Of a stretch of DNA of 64,000 bases, positions 33,110 to 43,914 are shown piece by piece. The position numbers and the translations under genes were made by a program. The DNA comes from Sclerodactyla briareus (taxonomy: Eukaryota; Echinodermata; Holothuroidea; Dendrochirotida; Sclerodactylidae), in NCBI GenBank assembly GCA_026419785.1, contig JAODTK010003555.1, forward strand, positions 992,001 through 1,056,000. Reading direction: 5' to 3'. The notes under the pieces were generated by a model that was not told the DNA's origin, made no database searches, and saw nothing but the letters and a program-made list of their open reading frames with translations. Numbering within the stretch: the stretch's first letter is position 1; every line of letters starts with the position of its first letter.

Positions 33110-33905
33110 CACTAAATATTCATAAGTTCAAACGACATCTAGGCTCCCATGCATAGCGAAACTACATGCAGTTCGCCTAGACTAACAAAACTTTTCACTA
33201 CAACATCCCTCTAAAATGTGTTGTTGCTGAGATGTCAATGTCAAACGTCAATTTAACAAGATTTCAGTGTTTTCGGCTGTCTTGACCTTTCCACATGTGT
33301 TGTTCCTTGAAATAGTCCAATTCACTTTATAGTTTGCTTCAACAAGACGAGTCTGTTCCTCAGCAAAAACTCAATGTCACGTGGTCGAAAGGTCAAACGA
33401 GGTCAAATGAGGTCAAAGTAGGTCACCAGATGTTTAGTTCGCCCAGACGAACAAAACTTTCCAATTACGACATCCTAGTATAATGTTTCGGTTGTCAAGA
33501 TATATAAGGATTGTCCCATTGGTTGGTTGGACCTAAAGACCTTGACCTAAAACCAAAAACAATAGGGTTCATCTCACCATTACGTGCAAACCACAGACCT
33601 ACATTTGAACTGCATACATGCTGCGTTCCTTAGATATCGATTGATGACAAGCTTCTGAAGTTTGTCCTCTGTGACGTTGAATGACCTTGAACTTGCACCA
33701 AAAAACAAGAAGGGTTCATCCTTTCTATAAGTAACCCAACCCACATACCTAATTGTGAACTTCAGCTGCTAGCGTTTCTTCAGATATCGTGTGGACAAGG
33801 TGTCACACACCACACACAAACACACACACACACACACACCACACCCAGGACAAACACACACACACATTACGGCACGGTAGCGCGTGATGCAGTAATTACC
33901 TGTGC
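33110..33905. repeat. AGGTCA-rich dispersed repeat ending in a CA microsatellite
   Basis: Units of 150-200 bp carry GTTCGCC-AGAC-AACAAAACTTT (twice, near 33165 and 33435), GACCTTGACCTAAAAACC-type blocks, AAGGGTTCATC (near 33566 and 33710), and TTCTTCAGATATCGTGTGGACAAG-like text before a CACA microsatellite at 33805-33868. GTAATTACCTGTGCCTTCGG closes the element. This layout is familiar from repeats of marine deuterostomes; that attribution is from general recollection. Confidence 0.65.
33390..33425 (+). promoter_or_regulatory. Four AGGTCA half-sites as a perfect DR4 array
   Basis: AGGTCA occurs at 33390, 33400, 33410 and 33420 with 4-bp spacers AACG, AATG and AAGT. Direct repeats of AGGTCA spaced by four (DR4) are the classical binding sites of RXR heterodimers with thyroid hormone receptor and LXR types. 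The array lies inside a dispersed repeat and next to no known promoter, so function is unproven; the sequence fact is exact. Confidence 0.5.
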
Positions 33906-34039
33906 CTTCGGCAAGGAATAAAAAACTATTCTTTTCGTATTAGAAAGGGATTGATTAATCAGGTCGGAGAGATCCAGCGGCAGAGTGATGGATCGAATCC
34001 GCATGAGGAGCAATCGACTTTACAGTGGGTCCTGAGCGA

Positions 34040-34400
34040 AGACATGGGGACTAGTGGTTACCTACGGGGTTCGGGATTCCAGGTCAAGGGTCATTAAGGG
34101 GCACAATGATGTTATTAAATTTAAAAACTGCAAACATCGGCCAAAACGCTACTCATACAGAGTATGTTGGATTATTACGATCATAATCGGCTATGGTGTT
34201 GGATGGACTAGTGCTACCCTACTATAGGGGGGGGTGTACAGGGATTCAAGGTCATCAAAGGTCATGGGGAACGGCGAATAGTGAGCTAATATGTAGGAAA
34301 CTGCAGGAAATCATCACAATTCCTTCTACATATTCATGTGGATTACTATAATACTTGGTCATGGACTAGTGGTACGCTTAAATCTTTAATAAAGATCGAC
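34040..34400. repeat. Tandem repeat of about 157 bp, two to three copies
   Basis: GGGGACTAGTGGTTACC (34047), GGATGGACTAGTGCTACCC (34203) and CATGGACTAGTGGTACGC (34361) mark successive units. Between them TTCGGGATTCCAGGTCAAGG or GGATTCAAGGTCATCAAAGG and AAACTGCA-AAATCA-C blocks recur. The AGGTCA-type core links it to the other families here. Confidence 0.7.
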
Positions 34401-35282
34401 CCAAATTGGGAACCAGGGTTTATTGTGGAGGGTCATATTTGATCTATACTAAATTCATCAAAGAGACAGACTAAGCTATTGTGTGAAGGGCCATGACGGT
34501 CCCCCACTGTGAGAAAAAAAGACATTCCCCCCAAGTGAAGAGAGCAACCGTTTTCTCAAAATTTAAAATGATGGGGTAAAGGTAAAGGTTAGCCATTGCA
34601 TAGCTTCAGCCAGTGGCGCCGACACGGGGGGGGGGGGGAATTCAAAATCTTTCGAGGGGGGACCACTCCCTTTGTACCCCTCTCCCATATTGTCACCCAA
34701 TGAAGATCCATTCTGTCGATATGCCCCCCCCCCCCAACAACCAGGAGAATTTTGAGGGTCCAGGTCAGTAGTCATTTTTCCCTTTAGGGAATAATCTTAC
34801 CCAAAGGTTATTTTGGGGAAGTCAGATATTCCACTTACAGGACTAACTTGGATTGATCTAACACGTGGTGATTATCGCCAATGACCAAGGACTTAAGGGG
34901 GTGGGGGTGCAAGAGATTGCAGTCTGTGATTCTGTGATCATCTATGTGTCAATTTTAGTCACAAAAAAAGGTTCAATTGTATCTGAACTGAAAAATTGCA
35001 TTGGTGTTGTGTGAGTATCAGCAACCATTAGTGCTCTAGACAGTAGACACTACTACCTGACCGTGGGACATTTTTGATAGGCATGCCAGAATTGTGTAAG
35101 AAGTTTGGTCAATGGTTGAAAAATGTTGAGAAGACTCCAATGCTTGGTTCAACAAACATTGCACATGAACAACATAGTACAAACACCGGCCGCGAGGTCA
35201 CCCGAAGTCAATGAGTAATGACATGCGACAGTGAAGACCTCTTCGGCTTTTGGTCTCAAGACATCAACGATAGTCGTAGAGC
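34401..35282. other. No gene recognised; poly-G and poly-C tracts
   Basis: Poly-G at 34627-34638 and poly-C at 34724-34734 flank 100 bp of unassigned sequence. No gene or repeat partner was found in the rest. Confidence 0.4.
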
Positions 35283-36070
35283 ATATTATATCCCCGAAAC
35301 ACTGTAGTGCTTCGGGGATGGGATATTATGTTTTGGGGTGTAGGCCGGCCGTATCCGCCGCCGCCGGAAGCTATAGGCGTTAGCGCAATTAACTCTTTAA
35401 CGCTTAATCCCATCGATCTGAAACTGGTAACATGTACCGCTCCTAGCAAAATCTCGGATGCTTTCGCAGGGTGGACGTCACTGCATGTTTTCTGCCCTTT
35501 ATTTGCAGGTTTTAACGAAAAAACAGAATTGGTCTGATTTACATTGAAACTATGTGGGTGGGGACAAAAATGGTCCCGAAAAACATGACGGTGATTTCGA
35601 GTCCACCCGGAGGTCAAATTTTTCGATTTGTTTTTTGCGAAAAATACAGATTTAATCTGATGTACATGAACTTGGTAAGTGGGGACCACAAAACAATGCG
35701 TCCCGAAAAACATGACAGTAATTTCAAGGTGACCGGAGGTCAAATTGCGATTTTTTGGGAAAATATAGATTTAACTGATTTACAATGAACTTGGTGGGTG
35801 GGGACGAAAAGTTGGTCCCGAAAAAACATGCGGGTAATTGCAAGGTCAACGAAGGTCAAATTAGCATTTTATTCGAGATTGTCGATTCGAACGGAACAAT
35901 TGGAGAATGTGAACTACAGTGGTCTTGACCAACAGACGGTAGGGCATTTCAACGTCACCAGAGGTAAATGGGACATAAACGTCAATGTGCTTCTTCAAAC
36001 GAGGGTCAACAAAGCCATTTATGCGGGGATATACACGTCGGATGTTTACCCGCCTGCACAGGTTTAGTTT
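35283..36070 (+). repeat. 0.8-kb dispersed repeat with a palindrome and internal tandem units
   Basis: The element opens with a palindrome, CCCCGAAACACTGTAGTGCT followed by TCGGGG (12-bp arms, one mismatch). A GCCGCCGCCGGAA block and CTCGGATG-TTTCGCA follow, then about four tandem units of 125 bp, each with GTGGGTGGGGAC, GGTCCCGAAAAACATG, AAGGTCA-CGGAGGTCAAATT and a GAAAATA-AGATTTAA block. It closes with GCGGGGATATACACGTCGGA, ACCCGCCTGCACAGGTTTAG. The same start and end occur at 61590-61970, and the end plus units in reverse at 60430-60840. It encodes no recognisable protein. Confidence 0.8.
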
Positions 36071-36087
36071 GACAATTAGGTTGTCGG

Positions 36088-36399
36088 CTACAGTTGACTG
36101 AACGAGAAGCGGGAAACATAGTAAACAAGAACAATATTGGCATACTCCTCGCAGCAGCCTCTTAGCGAATTGAGCAGAATGTCAACGGATGAAAGCCAAG
36201 TTTGCCGGCGTTGGGTTATCTCAGAATCCTCGAGTGGGCCTACTCCGGACACGCACATTCTGGTATTAATCACAGGTCTTGAGGACGCTATGGGTGCTTT
36301 CTGGGGCAAACGCGACGAGTAAGCTTTGTTTAAATCTCGGAGTTCATCGGTAGAGTAGCTCGCTGTTGTGATTGATTGATTGATTGATTGATTCATCAT
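36088..36399 (-). CDS. Possible decayed retroelement coding fragment (weak)
   Basis: A minus-strand frame of 103 codons reads YSTDELRDLNKAYSSRLP early and CCEEYANIVLVYYVSRFS at its end. A Tyr-Ser-x-x-Glu-Leu pattern near the start is reminiscent of the region just before the endonuclease in some non-LTR retrotransposon proteins, but this is only a resemblance. The apparent N-terminus is translated (GATT)n microsatellite, so the real portion starts later. A plus-strand frame overlaps it. Confidence 0.2.
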   Translation of the reverse strand: MMNQSINQSITTASYSTDELRDLNKAYSSRLPQKAPIASSRPVINTRMCVSGVGPLEDSEITQRRQTWLSSVDILLNSLRGCCEEYANIVLVYYVSRFSFSQL

Positions 36400-36412
36400 T
36401 CATTCATTCCTG
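36367..36412. repeat. (GATT)n microsatellite
   Basis: Six GATT units pass into an inverted (CATT)n stretch, ATTGATTCATCATTCATTCA. Confidence 0.95.
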
Positions 36413-37438
36413 GTTGCTGCTTTAGCATGGCAATGACCATTTAAAAAAATAATGTTCAGAATTCCAACACATTCTCCGAAAAATATTTCACACCACGTAC
36501 TGTTCAATATGTTTAGCATATTCACACGTTTTGCAAATGGACGTTGAGGACGTCGTTGAGGAATTTAAACAACACATTCACTCAAAGCTGAACTGTTTCA
36601 AAATGGGTGAATAGTGTTTTGGGAATGGTAAAGTATTCCTTTTCTGAACATCGTTTTTTATGCGATGAGTCTAAATCAGGCCTCTGGGTCATGAAACAAG
36701 GCACTGATTTAGAGGGGCGCAACCAGCTCGCGCCTCCTCTATTGGCATGCAGTCATGACATATAAAATGGCGTCGAAAATTGAACATAGTACATAGATAG
36801 GCTTCAAAAACGTGGCACACATAGCACCATTTTGCACCTTGGCCGTCTCCCAAAGGCCCAAAGCTTCTCAGAGGAGGAAGGAAAAACCCTCCTGGAAGAG
36901 AACGTTGCGCCCACCTCCACTCCCACTCCACCCCTCCCCTTATTGCAAATTTCTGCATACGACACTGATTAAGGTAGAATGGAAAAACTAAACGAGATAT
37001 AATGTTCGAATCTTCAAATTAAGAATACCCTCAGTTCCCCTTCACTCTGTCCCATCTGATTCAGGACCCGAGATACGCTACTGCTACAATGTCCATTTCA
37101 AAGGAGAACGTTCGCTCCTCCCTTTTCACAAATAAAATAACGTAGTGGCAGGCTTCGCCTCTTCAAGTAATTCGAATAATTCGGTGACAGACGATATCCT
37201 CGCGAAGGCCCGGGAATCTCTGTCAATACGGTTCCTGCTGATTGTTTACGGAATTAGTAGCGAGGCTACAAGGGGAATTGATCACTTTTCTAAGAACGAT
37301 TTTTGACGTCACATTTGAAACATATTGAAAAGGCCATGTCGTCACAAGTTTGGATTACCGCGGGACAATACTTTGATGCCCTGCATGTCTACTCTGCACA
37401 TGTATGGTATATCATGTATTAACGCATGGTTACACTAT
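36413..37438. other. No gene recognised; possible element end at 36960
   Basis: 36680-36970 contains a CCACCTCCACTCCCACTCCA run followed by GCAAATTTCTGCATACGACACTG, an ending like that at 56375-56405 (CAAATCTCTGCGTACGCTACTGG) and 57270-57290. It may be a related repeat terminus. No gene is recognised. Confidence 0.4.
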
Positions 37439-37828
37439 AAGGCTAGGATTCCATAGATGCGTATGCGGGTCTGGTATGCGTGTGACAAATCTCTAATTCA
37501 GTGAGCTGACATGGGGCAAAGTGTCTGAATATGTCACATTTTTCTTGCAAAAGGATATTGGTTCCAAAGAGGCAAACAATTGTGTAATGAAAGGTGAAAC
37601 CAACACAGTATAGGCAAATGAGCTGAAGCACCGATGCGTATACGAGTTTCTAAAGAATTTTATGGAATATCTGCCTCAAAGAGCCAATCACGACAATATG
37701 CATAGGCCGCTGTATTTTTATGGGTCTCCGCATGAAACTTATAGTGTGTTCTCTTCTGAAACAAACGTTCGTTTTCGTAAATATGTTGATTTTAACATCA
37801 ATACGCAAAATGGGATACTAGCCTTACA
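37439..37828. mobile_element. MITE, family copy 2 (opposite orientation)
   Basis: The left end is TAAGGCTAGGATTCCATAGA then TGCGTATGCGGGTC; the right end in reverse complement is TAAGGCTAGTATCCCAT. The interior is the reverse complement of 29560-29740: GCATATTGTCGTGATTGGCT, GGGTCTCCGCATGAAACTTA as read in reverse, and AACGAACGTTTGTTTC. Length is about 390 bp, like copy 1. A target-site duplication is not clear. It encodes no protein. Confidence 0.82.
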
Positions 37829-37999
37829 TTAACATCAGTTTAAACTTCAAACGAGCTGCCCCGACGTGACTACGTGACGTCATGTGAACGACGGCGAATG
37901 CACGAGACGAAAAACAACCTTTAAGGATGCGGCTCGTCGCTCGGCAAACTGACAAAAAGCGGCCCGGCGGCTGGTGGAGGTCATGATCACGACAATACT
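37829..37999. other. No gene recognised
   Basis: A short unassigned GC-moderate stretch between the MITE and the SINE tail. Confidence 0.35.
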
Positions 38000-38320
38000 A
38001 TCACGACATATTATTACAACTTACTCGGAAGAACACATAATGATGATGGTTGTCATGTATCGCACAAAATCCAGCTAACAGCTGCTCAAGGCGCTTCACA
38101 ACATAACATAATTGGGACCAGGTAGCCCTCCGATAATCTCGGAGAGCTATATCAGCGCCGGTCGTACTCAAGATACCCACAGGTTCCCATTTATACAACT
38201 GGGTGGAGAGAGGTAGTTTGAGATTATTAGCTTTGCTACGGGAAAAATACGCGGACTAGAACCCACAACCTCTGGTTTATGAGCTCGAAGGTTAGACCGC
38301 TAGGCCATTCACGCTCACGA
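38000..38320 (-). mobile_element. Full-length tRNA-derived SINE with LINE-like tail
   Basis: On the minus strand it starts near 38320 with TGGCCTAGCGGTCTAACC (box A region), CTCATAAACCAGAGG (anticodon arm, CAT) and TTGTGGGTTCTAGTCC (box B). The body includes AATGGGAACCTGTGGGTA. The end has AAGCGCCTTGAGCAGCTGTT, a GCGATACATGACA block and CATCATCATTATG, which resembles the AGCGCTATACAAATA 3' end of L2/CR1-type LINEs such as the one at 20130. Length is about 320 bp. Such a tail is the usual recognition site for LINE reverse transcriptase. A 65-codon frame (38001-38198) lies inside and is not a gene. Confidence 0.78.
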
Positions 38321-38344
38321 TTGCAGACAGTGAAGAAGTGTACG

Positions 38345-38580
38345 ATTTTTGTCTCGCCTGAACTTTGTTCAAGGAGATGATTATAGCGGTCACTTTGTTG
38401 TGTGCGGTGTCTGTCTGTCCGGCTGTCTGTCTGTCTGTCCGTATGTGCGGTTCGATATCTCCTGAACCGTGAAAGCTGTCATGCATGGAAACCGTTTTTG
38501 TGGAGGTGTAGGGTGATGAGTTGTCGATGTGCATCCAATTTTCGTCCTGAAAATCCGTCTTCATTTGCATATTAATGAAA
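38345..38580. repeat. Dispersed repeat with (CTGT)n microsatellite
   Basis: 38404-38440 is a (CTGT)n tract. GGTTCGATATCTCCTGAACC then GTGAAAGCTGTCATGCATGG and TTTGCATATTAATGAAAATT follow. The 'sudden microsatellite plus TATCTCCTGAACC' layout is common in repetitive DNA of marine deuterostomes, as general knowledge. A minus-strand frame, 38292-38570, crosses it. Confidence 0.6.
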
Positions 38581-39630
38581 ATTGGCCTAGCAGCTTGTGT
38601 ACAAGATATCTCTTGATCGGTATTGCATTGGAGATGCAGTTCAGTGTATATACCAATATGGAGTGTAGATGAACTTGATTAGATTCCCAGCATTATATGT
38701 GCTAATTAAGTAGTCTAATTTGCATAAATTATGCAATTTTTCAAAGTTTATTGGATTTCATGAAACTTGGTGGAAATGGGTCATTTAGAGTCCCGATAAA
38801 GTTTTGCAGTAGTAACGAGGACACCAGAGGTCATTTAATGTGACTAATTTGCATTTAAATAGTACACTTTGCATGAATTTATGCAGATTTTGAAGTTAGT
38901 TGAATTTCCATGAATCTTTGTGGAGATGGTACACCTTCAATCCTGATCAACTTAACAACAGGTCAAGGTCACTGAATGCCATTTAATGTGACTAATTTGC
39001 ATAAATTATGCAATTTTCAAAGTTTTGGTACAAGAGGTCAATGATCGAAATGAGTGCAGTTAGGGTGTTGTAGAAGATTTGTCATGGTGATTTTTGGATG
39101 GGTGGATCAAACAACATCGAATGACAAGGTCAAAAGTCAAAGGTGAAGTCTTTGAAAAATGTGCTTATAAAGTTTAGAAGTTATAGAACAAAGAAATAAA
39201 AACTGTCAATTTTTGGATATGTGAAGAGGCTTCCGTGTGCTAACATAACGAAACCACTCTCACTCATCTGCCCACCTTGGTCTTCAAGGTCTATGGGGTC
39301 AAAGGTTGGTTTATTGTTTTTAGACCTTTTGGATGATAGCACTGGGTGTGTGTATCTGATTACCTAATGCTTTTACGGCTTGGTGCATCACATGGAGGCA
39401 AGCATGTTCCATAGCAAAACGTCATGTCATCAAAGGTCATTCAAGGTCAACAAACTGCCAAATAATAACATTTTCTGCAATAACTTCTAGGACTGTGTAC
39501 GATATGATATCATCAGGGTACATTAAAAAAAAAAAACCGTTATGTCATCTAAGGACATTCAAATCACTCAGTGACAAACTGTCAAATATAACATTTCCTG
39601 CAACAACTTCTAGAGACTGTATGCTACCTA
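38581..39630. repeat. Tandemly arranged AGGTCA-family repeats
   Basis: Units of 130-150 bp carry AATTTGCATAAATTATGCAA (a palindrome, near 38717 and 38993), TTTCATGAAACTTGGTGG-type text, CCTGATCA and GGTCATTTAATGTGACT (38828 and 38978). A second pair of about 122 bp (39415-39510, 39538-39625) shares GTCATGTCATCAAAGGTCAT, TAACATTTTCTGCAATAACT and TCTAGGACTGT blocks. TTTTCATG and CCTGATCA blocks link it to 6955-7090. Confidence 0.65.
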
Positions 39631-40044
39631 TTTGAGAATAGTCTTGGGGCACCCTAGCTGACGTGCATGATGCTGACATCACTATTATTAAAGCATGCTA
39701 TTAATAACAAAATGTTGCAGAACTATCTCTATCTCGAGTTTACTCATTTCAACCCATCAGGTATGTTATTTTCACTCATCTTAACTAGTATTCCTAGCTG
39801 TAACAGACAGAGATTGTCAAAACCTGCTTTTTTTACCTTAAGGCCTAATTGTTGAATATTGTGGAAGTTGAATATTGTGTTTAATTAACATAATTTAGTC
39901 ACATTTCCCCAAAACGCCATGGTCGATGATCAGTCCTAATCCATTTGAAATTGGTCACTGATTAGTAGGCTGTTTTCTGTTGATGGCAATCCTAAAGAAC
40001 ATCAATGGAATTCCTTTTAATTGTGTTGCATGGTGACTAATAGA
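39631..40044. other. No gene recognised
   Basis: A 62-codon frame (39667-39855) has no motif. The rest is AT-rich. Confidence 0.4.
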
Positions 40045-40105
40045 AGAAACCACTGATCGCGCACCAGGCGAGACACTGGGGGCGATCGCCTTGTTTTTCG
40101 TATGG
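40045..40105. repeat. Short dispersed repeat (partner at 8345-8415)
   Basis: AAACCACTGATCGCGCACC, AGGCGAGACA, GCGATCGCCTT and CGTA align with 8345-8415. Confidence 0.55.
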
Positions 40106-40444
40106 ATGAGTTGGTTTGGTTTTCCTCCTTCTCCTCCCCCAGTCTACTGAACCTGTGAACGTACATGTACCGTCCCCTGGTAATTTTATTATAGCGGTTG
40201 GTGCGGTGGTTCGAAGTGACAATCATATGATCGTCTAAACTGATTCAACTCTTTTAAAATTGTCTTCAGTCCACTAATTCCAGGTGCGGGCCCCAGGTGA
40301 GATCTGGAACCCCCTAGGGCCAAAGTCGAAGGATTACCAACTAGTGCATCAATTTCCAAGTGTTCCGAGCGCAATGGCGTTTCTCTACCAGGCGTTGTAA
40401 ATATGCGATGTAATGCTTCGAATAATTTGTTGTTTACTCGAATA

Positions 40445-40900
40445 ATTTCAGAAGCCTTGTGGGCAGACCGCCCCCCCCCCTCCCCCCAATTTTTCTGGGA
40501 TGGAAATTTCGGGCAAAATTCATGGAAATATTGGGAAGGAAAAAGATAGTGGAAAAATGCCTGAATTTTCAAGAAAAAAATTCGCGCGCTGCTACGTTCC
40601 GATGACGGACTTGAAACATTTGGGCGATTTTGTATGACCCTCCAACTGGAATGGTTTCCGTACGCCTATGGCTTTTCTCTTCGATCCCACCAGGGACCGT
40701 TCGGTAGACCCTTCGAACCCACGCAAACAAAGCCAGAGTAGAAAAGGTAATAAAAAGATACCATGTGGGATAATGCGATAAATCATCTTAGTATGCACAA
40801 TGACAACTTTTGAGTTGTTTTTTACTCAATCACACATGTAGAGTGGTGCCATCGAGCATGGCAAGTGCCGTTTCCGGCGTTCTAGAGTGGGATTAAAAGC
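40445..40900 (-). repeat. Dispersed repeat, minus copy (plus copy at 48735-49200)
   Basis: Read in reverse complement, this matches 48735-49200: AATCACACATGTAGA, GGCAAGTGCC, GATTTATCGCATTATCCCAC against GATTTACCGAATATCAGCCC, TTTTATTACCTTTTCTACTC then TGGCTTTGTTTG, CATAGGCGTA and GCGCGCGAAttTTTTtCTTG. A CCCCCAATTTTTCTGGGATG edge at 40480 matches AAAATTGGGGGGGGGG at 49160. It is noncoding; minus-strand frames 40189-40572 and 40592-40798 are incidental. Confidence 0.78.
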
Positions 40901-43560
40901 TTAAATTCTCTTTGTACGCTTCGCGCCAACCAATTGACGCCCAGATTGACGCCCATGCCAGCAAGCGCCACACTGGGTCAGGAGTGGGAATGGCAAAATA
41001 ACAATTGAAAAATTGCTTAACGCTCTGGTTCTCTGGTTTGTTTCAAAAGTCAGGACTTTCTTCAACCTAAAATAGAAATAAATTATGAACCAGGCGATCT
41101 GTGGAAAATATTGGGGGGGGGGGGGGCTAATATGTACGAGGACCACCATCAGTAGGCACGGAACGTACAAGACATTAGGGGTTTTCAAACCCCAGATGCC
41201 GGAAACTGCACTTCCCGAGTGTTTCATGCCGCGAATACCCAGCAGTAAAATACGGGTTTCGAGCCTGCAATTTCTCGAATTACCCGTAAAAATTCAAAAA
41301 CAACATTGTAATTTGTAAATTCTGGTTAAAACAAGGATAGGTCACAGGTCAACACAAACATGCACCACACATGCTTGGTACTCATTCGCACTGCTTCCAC
41401 TCTTCACAGGGCGTGAAAACGCGGTTGGGGTGACAGATACGTCCATGGCGGGGGGGGGGGGGGTCGAGAGTCTCCCAGCATTTAACTACTGACAGACTAA
41501 GTTATTACACTTGTATATGTAGAATACATGTGCATCGGACAAATCGACAAGTATGCATTGGAAAATGGACAGATGCACGCTTTGGAGCCTTGGTAATATG
41601 GTGTGTAGAGGGGGGGGGGGGTTATGATGCAACTCTTCCCCTCAACTTTTTCATGGGGGGGGGGGGGGTTTTGAGCCACCCTGCTTCTGCCGCCACCGAT
41701 ATGATAGTATGGTAGACAAAACTATCGCAGACGAAACGGAAGTCCATTCATACTAACTTCAATGACAAACCTCAAGCGTCAGGCAGTTGCAATTGCGAAG
41801 GGGTTAATGACCGCATCGACTGGAGGGATGTCTCCACGATGTTACTTGTAGGAAAACAAGTACTTTCAGAGTTTCGTCTTCCATCGATGCTCAGTGAGGG
41901 TACATTCCACCTTCGAAAGTTCGTCCAGCTCCTGCTGTTTTTAGCAGGTTATACTGATTTTTTCGAGGACGGTAATCGGAGGTCTAGTTTCCCCAGCAGG
42001 TGCGGCGCCAAGATTTCCCCAACGAGCTGTGCAATTTCCCTGATGAAAGTTCAGCAATATCTTTCGTCATAGTGCACCGACACCCGGTCCGGTGCTCCCC
42101 GACGGAGGGGGGTGTCCCCCCCTCTGGGTACGTCACTGCATGTAGGCCAATACACATGTATACCAAGCGTTACCCTGTTGGACCCAGGCATGAATTTGTG
42201 CCCGTGTATTTCCGTGTGGAGCAAAACAGGAAAACGTACTGCTTATCTGAGCATTGTATATATATTTGACATAGCTAACATACCCACTAGGCTATCCGAG
42301 GGTTGTCAATTTCTTATTATGGGAGTCCTGAATGTATATAAAAAAATAATGATAAAATATATAGAATTATATCACGAGTCACACACCAAAAACCGGTCGG
42401 TACCTAAACCCTGTCACTGTAGGCCTACAACAAAAGAAATCTAGCGAAGCATACTGGCGCACCGCACCATGATTGAATGTCAACAATTGTTGCCTACTCA
42501 TCTTAAATATTCAAAAAGAAGAAATGAGAAAATTTAATGGTGTAAAATGTGATTTTGAAGCCATTTAGAAAATCGGTGTTGTGAGCAATCAGCTCTGGAC
42601 CTAGTGGGGACCGGTTAAACGTATCAAATCGTCTTGACTGTACAATTTACCAGAACATGTTATATTTGGAAGAGCATAAGTCGTTGACTATACTTATCGT
42701 TTTCTCATAAATTTTCATATAAAGACCAATACGGCTGATTTATTTTTTAGGGACCGGCTTAGGTATCTCTGTACAAAAAAGTCAAAATGTTAGTTGAAAA
42801 AAACTGGTGTTCCTCCTTAAAATTTAGCTACCAAAACCCTATTCTTTTCGAATGGAAGATGACCCTATTGCTTGAAATGTCATCAAACAGTCAAAGTAAA
42901 CTCAGTTGTGCTTTGTCTTTAGAGGACTGTTTGGATCCAAAATATCTCAATGGTCCAATCATGCTACATAAACTTCTCAAATCAGATGCGTGGGTCCGCG
43001 TCGTCGAATTCGTAGAATTTCTTCACTTTACGTTCAGGACCCGCAACCGGGTTACGGGCGGACGCGATGCTCTGTTTTAAGTAGACAGTCGGATTCCTGC
43101 TGGTCAGCTGCGTGCCACTTCTGAGGTCGCCTTCACTCGGTCGACGCGCCCGAGGTCATCTGGTCGATTTTATTGGCTGGAAGTTCGTTGAGCTTAAGAG
43201 GTGTTAAGGTTTTTATCGTATTCCACGTCTCTTGGCCCCGATACAAATGGTTGACTTGCATACAGTGCATGTTATGAAAAATATATGTCAGTTTACATTG
43301 GAGAAACTTTGCCACGTATCTGGACTGTTGTATTTTTCATAACAAACCTCTTTCCAAAATCATATCGTTGTACGGCAGTGTCCGTGGATCGATACCCAAT
43401 TACCGCAGGTATTGTAGGCTTGCTCGTATCATTTGCCTATTCATCTATTTCGTCAAGTGAGTAAGGTCCGCAGGAAGTTGGTCAGGCAGTGTGAGAATCG
43501 TAGGAGAAGGTTCATATGCAGCAGTTGCTCGAACAAGTAAACAACAGTAGTTCTCGATGT
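40901..43560. other. No gene recognised; four poly-G tracts
   Basis: Poly-G tracts lie at 41112-41127, 41449-41463, 41610-41620 and 41656-41668. A plus-strand frame (42787-43080, 97 codons) starts after a TTTATTTTTTAG acceptor-like string near 42751 and has moderate composition, but I do not recognise it. A CCGACGGAGGGGGGTGTCCC block at 42100-42125 resembles repeat ends elsewhere. Confidence 0.35.
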
Positions 43561-43689
43561 TTCATGCTGTGTCGAGCGGTGCGGAAACGCCCTCGGCCTC
43601 ACTGCTAATTCACCGATCCGCTATGGAAGTGTGTTCTTAGGAGGTGGTGGATCCGTTAATATAGGAATCCTCCGATTGCAAACAGCGCC

Positions 43690-43914
43690 ATAAAAGACCC
43701 GAGAGCAGCACAGAGGGGACGCGGCGAGGAATTTCCAATGCCTCGTGGAAAAACCACAGCAGCACCAAGCGCGGCTCCGATGGCTGAGCCCGACGGCGGC
43801 CCCAATGACGTCTATACGGACGCGGCGAGGGTGCTCCGCAAACTCGTATACCTATTAGTGACTAATCAATCGAAGAAAGTCACAAGTTACTATTATTTTC
43901 CAAAAATCCAGTAA
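43690..43914 (+). CDS. Small ORF with TATA-like box, unknown protein (weak)
   Basis: A frame of 58 codons runs from ATG 43738 to TAA 43912-43914. It begins MPRGKTTAAPSAAPMAEPDG, continues YTDAARVLRKLVYLLVTNQS and ends FPKIQ. CATAAAAG at about 43690 looks like a TATA box about 30 bp before a GC-rich leader holding GGACGCGGCGAGG, a string repeated inside the frame near 43817. The local GC rise and TATA-leader-ATG spacing are what one expects at a small gene or first exon. No protein family is recognised, and it could be chance. Confidence 0.28.
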   Translation: MKDPRAAQRGRGEEFPMPRGKTTAAPSAAPMAEPDGGPNDVYTDAARVLRKLVYLLVTNQSKKVTSYYYFPKIQ

